Assembly (NCBI GenBank): GCA_012861695.1
Contig: JAAOOA010000027.1
Location: forward strand, 20,176,280-20,240,279
Direction: 5' to 3'
Length of the DNA stretch: 64,000 bases
DNA from: Trematomus loennbergii
Lineage: Eukaryota; Chordata; Actinopteri; Perciformes; Nototheniidae
The notes under the pieces were generated by a model. It was given only the letters and a program-made list of their open reading frames with translations. It was not told the origin of the DNA and made no database searches. Both the position numbers and the translations under genes were made by a program. Numbering within the stretch: the first letter of the stretch is position 1; each line of letters begins with the position of its first letter. Shown in pieces: positions 36,710-50,889 of the stretch.

Positions 36710-38067
36710 CAGCTATTCCGGTGAGATGCAGCTGGTCCCACATTGAATCTCAAGAAGCAGCATCCGTTGGAGGGGGATTCAAAGCTTCTGGATCTGAAAG
36801 TCTTCAAAAGATACTGAAGTCCAGCATCCTGAGAGGGGGAAGTAGAGTTCAGATAATCTCCTTCTCCTCCTCAGCCTCAGGCATGAAGAATAATATTGCC
36901 ACAAAACACGCTGCTCTCAGCTACTGTCTCCACACAATGTGGGATAAAGAACTGCCATTCTGGTCCTACACAGGAAATACAACACAATACGTGAGATCTG
37001 GGTTTAAACCTCAGTCACTTGTGTTTTATTCTGACTTTTTGACCTATTTAAGGTTTGCTTTCCCTAAATTGACCTGTCATTTTATAGTGATAGTCAAAAA
37101 CCATGTCAATCCCATTCAGCAGATACAAAAACAAGGACAGATCCTATCCTGCAGGCCTTCCTCATAATTGCTGAGAAGGTTGAGGTGTCATTCCCATTTG
37201 ATACCCTAATTATGATCAAGAGGCACAAAAACCTCCTTGACTCCATTATGACAACAGTGGTTACTTTGAAATCCATATCCTGCCACATCCCACCGCCTAA
37301 TTCGAAGCACATCACAAACACAATGACTCATCTGTTCCTTCTGCTTTAAATAATCACCTACACTTTGAGTTGTTTGTGATAATTATAGTCCAACAAAGTG
37401 AAAAGCGAACACTGAAGTTTAACGGTTTCTCCTCTCAGCTTGGCTCTCCCAAAGATCATCATCCCTTTTTTTTAGAATCCTCTTAGTGTTCCTTTAATTA
37501 ACTCCAACAATGACTAAAGCATATTGGATGTATTTCTCTCAAGATTTAAAGATGGCTTTGCATACATCAGCCGGTGATGAACTGAAACCTCGGGGCAATA
37601 ACTCTCATGAAGATTATGCAACTATACAGCTTTGTATTCATGCATTTGTAATCCAGAGAATAAGTAAACCACTTTACATCCACTCTTCAGCTACGGTTAT
37701 AAAATAATAATGTTCAGAAAGTACATCTGTTTAGTAAAAGTGCACATAGGCAATGACTTGTGAATAATTGGACTATATTTCCTTAGGTTAGTGTTTATTA
37801 TAAAGCAGATATCCACAAATATGAACCAACATCAATATTGTTTTTTCTCCTCTTTGAAGTTAGTTTCATTCGGCTTCAAATACTTTGCTGTTTTCTTCCT
37901 CGTAGCTCCAAGGAATGGACCTTAGGGAGAAAGTGAATTTGAATTCAAATGGAGATGATCTCAGAAAAAAATATCGACAAGAAGTTTTGACAAATTTGAA
38001 TGATTTTCAGACGAGCACCGAGTGTATCCAGCAGCTGCAGGGTTTAGTACTGAATACGATCATTTAA
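36710..38067 (+). CDS. weak candidate: last two exons of an unknown plus-strand gene
   Basis: Segment one (about 36711-36989) follows a pyrimidine-rich acceptor (TTTACTGCCTCACAG), stays open and ends DKELPFWSYTGNTTQY at a GTGAGA donor in phase 0. Segment two (about 37908-38067) follows a good acceptor (TTTTCTTCCTCGTAG). Only phase 0 is open there, reading MDLREKVNLNSNGDDLRKKY to IQQLQGLVLNTII and TAA, with AATAAA about 50 bases later. Phases agree and the second segment looks like a helical, charged tail. No homologue is recognised and the opposite strand is also open over part of segment one, so this may be chance. Confidence 0.2.
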
Positions 38068-38125
38068 AATTAAATTAAAGTACCCTCTGACCCACTCCAA
38101 CTTAACTTTCAATACTGAATAAATG

Positions 38126-38127
<2 letters not shown>

Positions 38128-38201
<74 letters not shown>

Positions 38202-38260
38202 TGTGTGTGTGTGTGTGTGGGTGCGTGCGTGCGTGCGTGCGTGCGTGTGTGTGTGTGTGT
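38128..38260 (+). repeat. (TG)n / (TGCG)n compound microsatellite
   Basis: TG dinucleotides with one lost T near 38193 and an internal block of TGCG units at about 38220-38247. Confidence 0.97.
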
Positions 38261-39344
38261 TTGTCCATTTATTTTAAGAAGAAAACGGTTGTTTATAGGC
38301 TACTCCTGCAGTTGCCTGGAGGGAAAGCTCAATAAAGTAATTCAAGTAACACAACTAAAACTATATTTGAGATGAAATGGAAATATAAAAAAATGATTAA
38401 AATAAAAAAAACGTTCTCAACTCACAGTTATCTCCTGCAATAAATAAATAAAATGTAATTTGATTATAGAAAATAAAGTATATCCAGCAGTAGTAAAGCA
38501 ATGCTTTCAATTAAATCAGGTGATTGATGCAAGTTTATAAGAATACTTTCATTTACTTGTATTCATGTGACATCAAATCATGTATTGTTTTATTATTAGA
38601 TTGCAATATTTGTTCATAAAAAAAGGCTTGCATGCAATTATCTACGAAGTGAGCAACATATATTTCCCCAAATTCTTTAATCTGCTGTAATGAGGAGCTG
38701 ATCTGAAGATCTGCCAGATGGTTAGATGAGACACCGACACACTTAGTTCAGCATAAAGGTCAAACTGAGGAGCAAGCGTGGGAAGATTATTAGTGATTCA
38801 ACTCCTGCCAGATCATGAGAGGCACTGTTTTCTTTCTTTTGAGTGGGTGGTTGGAGGTAAGATAGAATGACAGTATTATCATGCTTGGTAAATACACCTC
38901 ACATGGTACGCACAGTAAGGACAGTTCTTTCACATGGCTCTCACAAAGGCAGGTGTTGTTCATTAACCATCCACTTGAGGTCCTCAGTTTGTTACTGATC
39001 ATTGAAAAGTAAAACAAATCTACAAAGCATGAATGTTATATGCTATATTTGAAAAGACATTACCTTAAATGATTGACATAATTTATATTGGTAAAACCAC
39101 TTGAGCAGCAGGATCTTTGTACCGTATGTCTTTCAGTGCCTCCCTGCAGGTGGGAATCAGAGAATCACGAGATTAAACGTCATTTCCCGGGCTTCCTCCA
39201 TAAGCACAGCCCGCAGCTCCTACACATTGTCCAATGTCAGATTAATATTAACATTTATAGCACCTGCAGGAACTCTCTCAAGTGCCATGTGGTGTATACT
39301 AAGTTTTAATAGCTTCTATTCTTATTCTTGATCCTAGCAGATGA
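38261..39344. other. no gene seen
   Basis: AT-rich sequence between the TG array and the LINE. The frames at 39088-39331 have no recognisable product. Confidence 0.55.
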
Positions 39345-42300
39345 GTGCCAACTGTAGACAGAAGGTCAAAACAAACCACTTGGAAAAGAATGGTTTGCAT
39401 ACAGTATGTTTTAATGAGGAGAAGGGGCATTATTATTCAGGACTGCTTCTTAAGCTCAAATCACACTCTCGCAGACTTTTCCGGTGATTCTAAAGTAGAT
39501 GACAATGTGTGTGTGTCGATTAAGAGGAAAAGATGCCTGGTTTTTTTGTTGTTATTACTGTCAGGAAATGTTCAACCTAACCCTGGTCCGCCCAGTAGTA
39601 GTAGTCAGATCGCTACTCCTGCTGATTTTAAAGCTAGATCTGGGTTGGGTTTCATCCACTTGAATGTGCGCAGTCTGTTAGGTAAACTAGATTTTGTCCG
39701 CATTTGGGCAAGCTCGACTGACGCTGACGTCATTGTGTTATCAGAAACATGGCTAAATAAAACTATTTTGGCCTCTGACATATCCTTAAATGGCTATAAT
39801 GTGTATCGTACCGACCGGCCTAATAAAGGTGGTGGAGTTGCCATTTATGTTAAGAATAAGTTCAGTGTAACCACATTGATCTCCAAATCTGTCAGTAAGC
39901 AATTCGAATTTTTAGCCTTAAATATAGAAGTGGCAAAGGGGCAACAAGTCATGGTGGTGGGGTGTTACAGACCCCCCTCAGCTGTCAAGGACTCCTTGTC
40001 TTCACTAGCAAAACTTTATCACAACTAGACTACAAGGAAATAGTGCTACTTGGAGATTTTAACTGGGACTGGTTAACTGCAGTATCAGAGGATTTTAAAA
40101 ACCTTTGTATCTCTCTGAATGTTACTCAGATTGTTGACAGTCCTACTCGCCCTAACGTTAAGTCCCCTAATAAATCCTCCCTAATTGATCTCATTCTAAC
40201 TAATGTTCCCTATAAATACCCATCTGTGGGAGTATTTGCAAATGATGTGAGTGACCACTGTGTTGTAGCCACAATTAGGGACACTAAGGTCCAAAAGGTT
40301 AAACCCGTATTATTATTAAGAGACACATAAAACATTTTGTGGAGCAGGGTTTTGTTCATGATCTGTTTGGGTTTGATTGGGGAAAAATCGATCTGTGTGC
40401 TGATGTTGAAACTGCATGGTCTTATTTTTATCTTGGTTTTATGGAAATTATAGATAGACATGCACCCCTACGTACTTTTAGAGTAAAGGGACGAGACAAT
40501 CCTTGGTTTTCTGCTGAACTGTCCAGTCTCCTACATGAGAGAAACAAGGCCTGGGCAAAGGCTAGGAAATCAGGCTCAGAGGTGAATGGCTGCGTTTTAG
40601 GCAACTAAGAAATAGCTTCACTTCACAGGTCAAAAGTGCTAAGTCGAAGTACTATTTGTCAGTTACTACAGAAAACCTAAATAATCCTAGGAAATTTGGA
40701 AAGCCATAAAATCGCTATCCACCGGTGAGATCCGAAATGAGCTACCTCCGTGCATTACCACAGCATCTGGCTCTATATCGGACAGGGCTACTATGTTAAA
40801 TTGTTTTAATGAGCATTTTGTGTCCTGTGGCTCTCTGTTTGATTCTGTGACTAACTCTGCTTCTGTGAACACCACAGTCGGTGACTCTGAACAATGTGGT
40901 CTGGAAAACCCTTTCAGTTTTACTCCTTTTACTGTTGATGTTGTTCGTGAAGCTTTAACCAAGTTAGATCCTAAGAAACCGGCCGGCCCGGACAACGTAG
41001 AACCTTTCTTTTTAAAGATAGCTGCAGATTTTATTGCTCCACCTCTCACTACTCTTTTTAACCTCTCCCTCAGCACAAACACAATTCCAAAACTGTGGAA
41101 GTCAGCGTATGTCCTGCCTTTGCTGAAAGGAGGGGAGGCAACTGTTTTAAATAATTATAGGCCCATCTCTAAATTGTCAGTTCTGGCTAAGGTTCTTGAA
41201 CGCCTAGTGAGTGAACAGGTAAAGGTGTTTTTATGTACAAATGACATCCTGTCTAAACATCAGTCAGGCTTCAGAAAGCAACATAGCACCATCACTGCCA
41301 CAATGAAAGTGGTGAATGATGTGGCGAGTTTTTAGATAATAAGCAGAGTTGTGCAGCTCTATTTATTGACCTTTCCAAAGCGTTTGATACCGTCGATCAT
41401 CGCATCTTAAAGCAGAGGCTACTCAGTATTGGCTTATCCAGCCATGCAGTGGGGTGGTTTGTGAACTACCTCTCTGAAAGGTCCCAATGTGTTCATTTTG
41501 ATGGGCTGTCTTCTGAGTGGTTAAACATTACTAATGGTGTTCCTCAAGGTTCTGTTTTAGGTCCACTTTTATTCTCCATCTACATCAATAGTTTAGGTGA
41601 AAATGTCGATGGAGCAACCTTACATTTTTATGCGGACGATACCGTTATGTACTGTGCATGTCCCTCCATTAAGGAGGCTGTTGTTGAATTGCAAGCTGCT
41701 TTTAACATTATTCAGACTCAGCTCTCTGAACTAAAGCTTCTTTTAAATGTTGATAAAACCAAGGTAATGCTCTTTTCAAAAGCCAAAAAGACACCAGAGC
41801 CTGTTTTAGATATTTTAACTACGCAAGGAATAAAACTTGAAGTGGTTGCCTGTTACAAATACCTTGGTATCTGGCTTGATGATTGTCTCACTTTTAAACG
41901 TCATGTCAATAACCTGCTTAAAAAACTGAGGGTTAGACTAGGTTTCTTCTACAGGAACAAGTCCTGTTTCTCGCTCGAGGCCAGAAAAAGGCTAGTCACT
42001 GTGACCTTTTTACCTGTGCTGGACTATGGTGATCTGATTTATATGAATGCACCTGCCAATTGCCTGGTCAAGTTAGATGCTGCGTATCACAGTGCACTGA
42101 GATTTGTGACAAACTGTAAAGCATTAACCATCACTGTACCCTGTATGCAAGGGCTGGTCTGCCTTCACTAACTGTACGGAGGCTCAGTCACTGGTACATT
42201 TTTATATATAAAGCCATGTTAGGGAAACTTCCATCCTACATCTGCTCCCTGATCTCACGGCGAATTGTAAGTGGCTACTGCCTGAGATCGCATGCTGTGG

Positions 42301-42652
42301 TTTTATTAAATGTGCCAACTGCTAGGACTGTCTTAGGGAAATAGCATTTAGATGCGCAGCTCCACTGTCCTGGAATAGTCTGCAATTAAAATGGAAACTG
42401 AGCAATCTGGTGCCACTAAATGTTTTTAAAGCTCGGTTGGATGCTACTGAATCGGAAGCTGTTGGTACCTGTGCATGTGGATAGTATGTAAATTGTAATC
42501 CCTGTAATGCTACTGTATGATGTCCTTTTGTTGTTCTGTTTATGTTTTTAATGTTTCATGTGGAACCTACTTGAGCAGGTCTCCCTTGAAAAAGAGTCAA
42601 TGATCTCAATGGGATACAACCTGATAAATAAAGGTTTGAAATGAAATGAAAT
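39345..42652 (+). mobile_element. L2-type non-LTR retrotransposon (LINE), near full length, broken
   Basis: Order of domains: a 2A-like peptide near the N-terminus (about 39540-39590); an APE endonuclease with FIHLNVRS, SETWL, YRPP, LLGDFNWDW and SDHC (39630-40290); then reverse transcriptase with KKPAGPDN, RPISKLSVL, HQSGFR, FIDLSKAFDTVDH, NGVPQGSVLGPLLFSIYIN and YADDT (40970-41650) and a C-terminal part to about 42330. The single ORF is interrupted by frame changes or stops near 39990-40020, 40328, 40605, 40700, 41333 and 42168, so it cannot encode an intact protein. It ends in a GATAAATAAAGG then (TGAAA)n tail, typical of teleost L2. No clear target duplication was found and the 5' limit is uncertain. 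Confidence 0.9.
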
Positions 42653-45438
42653 GAGCTGTCGAAACCTCAGGGACATCTTTTTGTAATTGAGTATATTGCA
42701 TTAGGAAGAATTCATGTTACTTAAATGCAATATAAATGCAATGGCTGCATGATTTTTTAACAGCGAAATGATTTCCTTGCCTGGTCTCTTCCACCAACGT
42801 GCACTAACCCTTCGAATGAGCACGTGCATTTTGCTCAGTACTCAGTATATGAACCAACCTCATCCTTAGAAGGTGACGAAGTAACAGTTTTGATGTCATG
42901 TCCGAAACATCTATACATTGTTGTGCAAAGATATCAACTGAAGTAATAATGCTAAGCAGCTAACCCCGGCAAGTCCTGTCTTGTAATTCCACTTTTAGCA
43001 CTATAAGCAACAGCTGTAGCGACAGCTTCTCGCCAATCAGACAAGAAGTAGAGCTGCCCTGCTAAAGCAAATCAGTACACAATAAGAGGAATCAAAGTGA
43101 GAAACAGCAAGCAAAATATTTAAGTCAGGAGGGCACACACAAAAGACTCTTAACATTTGTTATCTTCATCTCATATGATTATTGCAATATAAAGTTATTT
43201 TAAAACTGCCATCTGCTTCTGTAGAGAGTTATTTCCTCCCACACAGGGGCATATTTGGTCTTCTTTGCTTTGTGTGAATGTGAAATGGTGTGGTGAGGTA
43301 ACACCAGTCGTCTGTCGTAGCCGCTAGTTTTTTTATGTTCTTGTGTCCATTAAACAAACTATAAAAGCTTACACTGATAATACAGTACGACGTTAGTGGC
43401 AAAGTTAACTCAAAGATGACTAAGGAAATCTATACACCACTCGTGAGATAATATACCAGTGTACATGAGAAAGACTCAAATTCTAGTTTTTTTTGCCCTA
43501 GTTGGCTTTTTAAAATATATATACTGTAACTAATGACAGTATAAGCGAGGTGAAATGGCGCTTCTTTTTCAGTGGATCAGGTAGCCAGATATTTCAGATT
43601 GCACCCTTAAAGCATGCTGGTGAGGAAACACAAAGCAGAATAAGGTTAATTTTAAGGCATGGCTGATAATAATAGATTTTTCTTGCCCTAATTGAAACTT
43701 TGAATTGCTGTAGATTTATGTCCTTAGTCATGAAGATGTAACCTGCCAATGTCCTTTGAGACACTAACAGCATACACCATTTCATATAGTATTCATAAAG
43801 AAAACACATTTGTCTATTTGTACGAAGGTGTTGTGATGATGTTTTCTTTCTGGGTTTACATATCTGTCATGCAGAAAGTGGTACACCAACGCACATGTAA
43901 AGGCAAGTGAAATACATCCCATCCATTCCCTGTAAACCCCCACATTAAACCGTGCCAGCTTGTAGTACAACCCAAGGATAACATCTGAAACAAGACCAGA
44001 GAAAGGAGGTGTGATTTATGAAATCCCATGCCTCTCATCTACGAGAAAATAAGACAGATTCTTAAAGTGCGTACTCGTTCAAAGAGACATCAAGCAGAGC
44101 AGAAAAGCTTAAAATTAGCCTTCTAAAATCACTATGCGACAGAAAACCACATTATTGCCTTGGAGCTGGCTAAAATAATTACGTCTGAGAAATATATATT
44201 CCAACATTGTATATGGGGAAAAAAGCGCTGGCAGACAGTAAAACTAGATGAGGAAACCAACCAGCTATCACACATCCAACACTGTCCTGAAATAACAAAA
44301 GCCACATTCATGCTTCTTCCAGCTGAACGCGCATCTTAGCCCGGGAGGCATATTTCACCTCAAAAGCTTTGACATTTTTTTGATGAAAGGCTGCAGAATT
44401 TAGAGCATGCTAAAACTGTCAAGGTTTGTCCTCACACATGAAGGGCATATGCTACAATTGGCAGATAGAAGACCAGTGCTAATGGGGTGCAGGTGACTGT
44501 GCTCAAACAGCTACGGTTGCCAAAAACATTCAGTATCCGTGGAGTTGGCAGCTGGAGAAAGTTGTTATCCTGGTGTAATGATGATCTCAGAGTCGGTAAT
44601 TGGTATACATGTTGGTCCTCTGATATAAAGATGGATTGCAATGCATTGGACTCTGAGGCACAACATAACAAATGACTCTTCCTTCAATCTGCTCAGAATC
44701 AATCATCATGATGTATGCTTCCAGTACACTTTCATATTCAAATGAGGAGCATACGGGCAGCTCTGGATAGAAGAACTCATTCAGGAGATTTAAAGGAAAC
44801 ATCCTCATATCATATCAGTCATCTTGTCTCTGCTCTGTTGCTACATCCTAGATTAAGGGCCTCCATTAGTCAGTGTCAGTCAGGTATTGGTATGGAATGT
44901 TTTTACTTGTTAAACTTGATAATACCTACATGTGAAGTTTATAAGGTGTTAAGGTGGTCACCAGTTGCTGTTAATATCACAGACGCAAGCAAGGTATATA
45001 ACATTGAAGCCAGGGATGAATATTGAGTAGCCTCATGACTATCTTTCAAAGGCCAATACCACTCTCATGTATAAGCTAAATATGAAGCAAAAATCAAGAG
45101 CCAGTTAGCTAAGCATTACGACTGTAAACAGTTGCCTGGCTCTGTCCAGAGGTCTCAATCTCAGACTATTGAAACTTCTAAAAGCTCACTAATCCCCTGT
45201 TATTGTTTGGCGAAGGATTTCTTGGCTGCTTGTAGGAACTTCCTAGAGTCCTGTTGTGACTTGTGACTGCCAGCACCAGTTGAGACTCTAGAAAGTCACT
45301 GCACCCGGTCATGAAAACAGATAAGCTACGTAAGCCCTCTGTAAAACCTCAACCTGTTATCTTGCTTGCTTCATATCTACAGTGCAGATCTAAGATAGAT
45401 CTCCCATCTGACTCTGCAAGAAAGTAATAGCAAGAGTT

Positions 45439-45580
45439 CCAAATGTCAAACTTTTCAGTTTTTGACCAAATAACTCTGCGTTCATCTTTAGAGGGCCAGT
45501 TATTGATTTCCCAAATGTCAAACTTTTCAGTTTTTGACCAAATAACTATGCGTCATCTTTAGAGGGCCAGTTATTGATTT
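45439..45580 (+). repeat. 72-bp tandem duplication
   Basis: The unit beginning CCAAATGTCAAACTTTTCAG occurs at 45439-45510 and again from 45511, differing by one substitution (CTCTGCG/CTATGCG) and a missing T. Confidence 0.95.
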
Positions 45581-48500
45581 AGATTAAGCTATTTAAAATA
45601 TGGGTTTCTTTTAAGTTCTATTTAATTGATAGTTATCCCAACACACCTCTTGATAGAAGTATGTTTTATTGGCCTTGAAGAATTTCCTCCCTAGCTTAAC
45701 ATCCACATTGACTGTTCAAACTAATTTTCAGGGAAGATATCATCCCTGCAGAATATTGCAAAAGACATCCAATATTCTGTATCAACATTTATTCTTCCAT
45801 ATGAACAGACAGCACAGTGTGTGGGAGAAAATTCAATGTGGCGTTCTGCTTTCAGTTGATAAATATGTCCGCATACCTTCAGCTTCACAGATGATGTTAA
45901 GAAAGCAAACCTCAGGTGTGCAGATATTCATAGATATTTATTTTGTTGTGAGGCCACAGTCGGTGTCACACGAATGCGTGACATGTTATTAGTTAGCTCT
46001 GACAAGCTGGGTAGCAGCTGTGTCCATCAGTCGAGAGGGAAGCCTTAACCAGCTCAAATGAGATCAATTAAAATGGAGATTATAGCAGGGAGATTTGACA
46101 GTGACATGCCACTTTGATTTATTTTATACCAATGCCATCCAAGCAACAAGCTCTGGTGGCACTGCCTGTTATCACTCACTAACACAAACACCTTTGCTTC
46201 ATTTTAGTGTTCTTATATAGATGTGGCAGCTCAGGAAACAATCATTTGTAATTACTTTGTCAACCTGTATGAAATGACTTCCTTGTGCATGTGGCTATAA
46301 ATGATTGGAAAAAGCCTCCTGCAGCTCCTTGATTTGATTTCTCAAAATAGCTGATATACCATGCAGATTGTAGCATGCAGACACAAGTATTATATATCTC
46401 TTTTATAATTAGTAGTGACAGAAAACTAAGTAAAAGTCTGGAGAAGCTACAGGGAAGAACCAAAGTTGACAGCGAGCATTTTCTGCTGAATTTGGGAAAA
46501 ATAAATACAAAACCAGAGGAGGTCAGCTCAAATCTCCCACGAGGGCACACACCAACAAACACAACACTTTCCATTATACAACCCTTTACTGAGTCATGGT
46601 TCAATGCAAAGGAACAACAGGAAGTCAGGGGAAATAGTTAGCCAAGTGTTGAATAACAGTGAGCCGAGGTACTCATGTGAAGCGTTGCAGGGCGGAGGAA
46701 CATCTTTAATCATGGGTAAACATCTTAATCATTTACCACACAGGATGTGCGTTTTGGCAGCAGGCCATTTGCCACTTAAGGGAGTTGTTCTGTGGAAGGG
46801 CTGGCACTAAAGAAGCCGCGCTTAGCTCGTGGAAACACGTATCCACAAACACTCGTGATGAACGCAGATGGCCATGCAGGAAAAGCTTGGGTAGAAATCA
46901 TTTTGATGTATAGATTTACATTCATTATTATTGATGAATGAGAGATAACACATGTTACCCTAATGAGGACACATGCATTACTCTTGCAGTTGTATTGAAA
47001 AAGTTATGAGGTATGCTTTAGTATTCTGCACATGGAAATAACTTTCTTTGAATTTTTACATCAGAGACAGAGCTGTTCATTATAGTTATGCCGTGATGAA
47101 TAACAGATAAAAGACAAAGAGAGATTGGACTCTCATTATTGGGATGTTCCCATAATATGCACATGAAATTAAGCTAAACTAAGCACTGAGGCTAAAGCTA
47201 ACAAGACGCTATAACTAACAAGTCCTGGGCAAGAAGTCTGTATCCAATAGATGAAATTGGCAAACGGATCACAATTTAACACAAGTTTGACTGAAGTTGC
47301 TGGAGTGTGAAAGTTGTTGGCTAGTTAGCCTGGCATGCTAGTTGTGGCAAACGTTAAAGCATTAAGAAATAATAAATGTTGCTTTTTCGTTGGCTGAATA
47401 AAAACCATACAACCCTCCAAACTCTTTCTATAACCGACAGATTGTTACTATTATTGGAGCCTTGCACACAGCTTCAATATGCTGATAAATAAGAAATAAG
47501 AAAGATGCTAACAGGCCTGCTAATGCTTGCTAAGCTGTGATTGGTAAGTGTCTGTTTGTGGCAGGGTTTGGGCGAAAAGTCAAGTGAGAGAGCCAGGAAG
47601 TAACGCGACTTCACAAGGTAACATTTGGAGCAATCCAATTTCCTCTGCTATTCTAGGGCTGTGATAAAATATTAAAATAATGATCTGACATGTTGCTTCA
47701 GTTTGTAATGAGATTGTAAGATATCACTCCTCAGAAGCAAGTTCTAACAGCTACACTTAAAAGCTTTCTTTTCTTTCCTGGACATGAACAAATTCTGCCA
47801 TGTGATTTTATTTCTGTTGGACGTGAGCATTTTCTAACCAATGTGACACTTTAAGTACAATCATTCACACACTATTTCCTCACTTCTCCAGCTTCAGGGA
47901 CAAACTACAAGTTTGAATGCTGGTACAGCAGTTTCCCAACTCTAACTCTTTCTCTGATCCGACTTTGAGCCCTCTCACCTCCTGCATTAATCCATAGTTC
48001 ACTGAATAACTCATAAGAACATGCAGCAAGCTAGCAGTAAAAACTCCATGATACCTTTGATCCCTCCAAAAACTTTTACATCAAGGTCCTGACAGCATTG
48101 ATTCAAGATCAACATGTTTTTCCTATGATTCCCATTTGAGACCTCTTGCTTTTTACTGTATATCCTTGGCGTGGCGTTTGTAGTAGATCACTTTGAACTT
48201 GCTCTCAGAAGTCCTAATAAAAACAGTCCCACACTTTTGCTTCCTTTTGCTTTTCTGACATCTCACTCCTGCTTCACTTAAAAACTAGCCCCTAGCCTCT
48301 TATCAATCTGCCTTGATTCCTTTCCCTACTTTTCAATCATTTGTCTTCTCTTTTCTTTTTTCTCTGCTGGAGGACTTTTTCCTCTCTCCCATACGCCCAC
48401 ACCATCTCAATCACTGCTCCTACAGCTTGACAGTCCACTCAGACAACAGGGTCACAGGGCAGATGGACTGTCTATAAGGGGGAGGATTTCTCTCCTTCAT

Positions 48501-50000
48501 CCCTCCTTCCTTCACTCTCCAAACCTCCCTTATTTGTTAGGACTGAAGGTGTGCAGTCACCAAGCTTCTTTTAAAGCTCAGCCAAAGCCATCCAGACCCT
48601 AAAAATCTCCCACATGAGACTGAGGATTGGTTCTTATATCTAGTATGCCATTCACACTCAGCTCTATGGATTCAGTAATGGAGAGGCCTTTGCAATTGTG
48701 CCGAGTCCAACAGTGAGACAGCTGTGACAGATGCAGTCTGGGTGTCTGTTGCTAGCAGCCAGCTGGCAGTGGGAGCCATGACTCAGTAACAGAGAATGAC
48801 TGGAGTAGCCTCTTGACTTCTCATTGAGCTCTACACTGCCACTCGTGCATTACAGAGGAAATACATGGAGATAGGTCTAATATGAAATGTATCCTTTTAC
48901 TGTAAGAGGGTATGAAATCCTACAGAATGAGGCCGTGCCTGCCTGAGGGCTGAGACTGTCTGCAGGAGGCTTGAAATGTTGCAAATATGAACCTGAATCC
49001 ATGAAAAAGGATTAACCAGGAATCATAACTCCTCTGACTAAAGGACAAAAGTGAATTTGAGGGGAGCCACCATGAAATATATTCACACAAAAGGAAGCCT
49101 GGCATGCTTTCCAGACAAACTTAGCTGCTGCAATTCAAAGGAATAATTCAACATGTTGGGGAATACACTAGCTTATTTCAGGTAGCACAAATCTGGGAAA
49201 AACAGGGAAGAGAATACAACTTCAATATAATCTTCTCAGCTGAGGTATATACAGCTGCTATAAGTGTAACTCTTTTGGACAAAACCTCCATTGTTGTGAA
49301 ATAAGTCTACGTCTCTTGACAGAGTTTGCATTAATGATGCGGTTTCTAGCTAACTTTATCATGAAATATATTAACATTATCGACGGGAGTAGCTGCAGAT
49401 CATATTTCTTATACAGTGCCACTAGTATAGTGTGTGTTGATACAATATGGGTTCTTCTCCGAGGGTGCAAAGCTGAAAAATCAACATACACCGTTGGGAT
49501 TTGCTATATATTGGCTCTGTTTGCGCTGCCCCCTCACTCCTACCTGAGATGCGAGTTGAAATAAAGCCTCACTGTGCTACACAAGAGAACTTATCAAACA
49601 GCAGCAGGGCTCTCTGTAAATGGTGAGCAATACTATTACCTCAGGTGCTAAAAAACATGCAATACAGATACAAAAGAAAGCACATCCCGAGCAAGCCTCC
49701 ATTTCACCTTTTCGTGAAAACGAATCACAGCCAAATGAGGGGAATACAAAAAGCACAAAAGAAGAGAGAAACAAATTACAATGATCCACACCAGCCAATT
49801 AATCTGCATAATGAGCAAGAATGCAATTACAATCAAGTGCTTTCAAGGAATGAAGTGATGTGAAAACAGGGGTTATCAGTTATGACTAACAGATGGCACT
49901 TCTCATTATCAACTATATTATGTGATGAAAAAGCTGAGATAAAGAAGTGAAAGAAATCAAACAAAGGTGCAGATAGAAACGAATCTTCCTAACATCTCTA

Positions 50001-50053
50001 CAACACACTACAGGAAAGGGATAACCCCAAAAGCTATAAAAGGGCCTCTTTAA
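50001..50053 (+). repeat. 3' fragment of the same MITE family
   Basis: CAACACACTACAGGAAAGGG followed by AAAAGGGCCTCTTTAA matches the right ends of the copies at 25287 and 28465. Confidence 0.6.
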
Positions 50054-50889
50054 AACTCCATTATTATGGCTAATATAACTACAACATATATTTGTGATAT
50101 TTTATTTATCTACACATCACTAATGCGGAGCAACAAAGTTGTTAAGAATTCACACTAAACTCATAACAGGCGCACTCCATTAGGTGTTTTTGTTTCAGAC
50201 ACCTATGCAGAAAGACGTCTGCATACAGTACAGTGTGACTCAAAGAGAGCTGTGCAGAGTCATCATTTGTGATGCATTTATCTTTGTGGCAGTCAGTGCT
50301 GGGTCTCCACTCTGTCACACATACTAAAGAGCCAAAGAGCACAAGAGAGAATTAATTAGAAAGGAATATCAAATACGCAGCATTCATAAAGTGTGGGTAA
50401 TTGGTCTTGGAGAAGGTATTAAAACCTTGGAAATATGAGGAAACTAGATATATAGAGAAACTAGAGCTCAAAAGAGTAAGGGGTCAGATAGGTGAGGAAG
50501 TAGGAGGGATGAAGACACCTGCTGTGGTGGAGGTGAGTAATTAATCCTGGAACTGCATGACCTCTCTCTTTTGAAAAGGCGAACTGCAATGCCATGAATC
50601 ATACTGTGTCATGGCTACTGTGAAGAAAAAACACCTTCACTGGGTTTGAGATGTATTCTGCTGCAGTCAAAACACACTTCATGGTCAGAACGTTATACAA
50701 GAGACACAATCCATTAATGTGTGTGAAAAGGGTCCGTGCTGGGAAATTGTACAAATCGTTTTCATCTGAAAAGTGAAGAGAAAATAAAAGTGTTAGGCTA
50801 AGGTAAAGGACATAAACTCATTAAACATTAAGGAATTTAAATGGGAAACCATATTTCATGTTCATTATTAAAAGCAAGCGTTTTTTTGA

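Noticed and set aside
36538..36807. 89-codon minus-strand open frame
   Set aside because: Overlaps the plus-strand candidate exon; no good acceptor, homologue or polyadenylation context on this strand.
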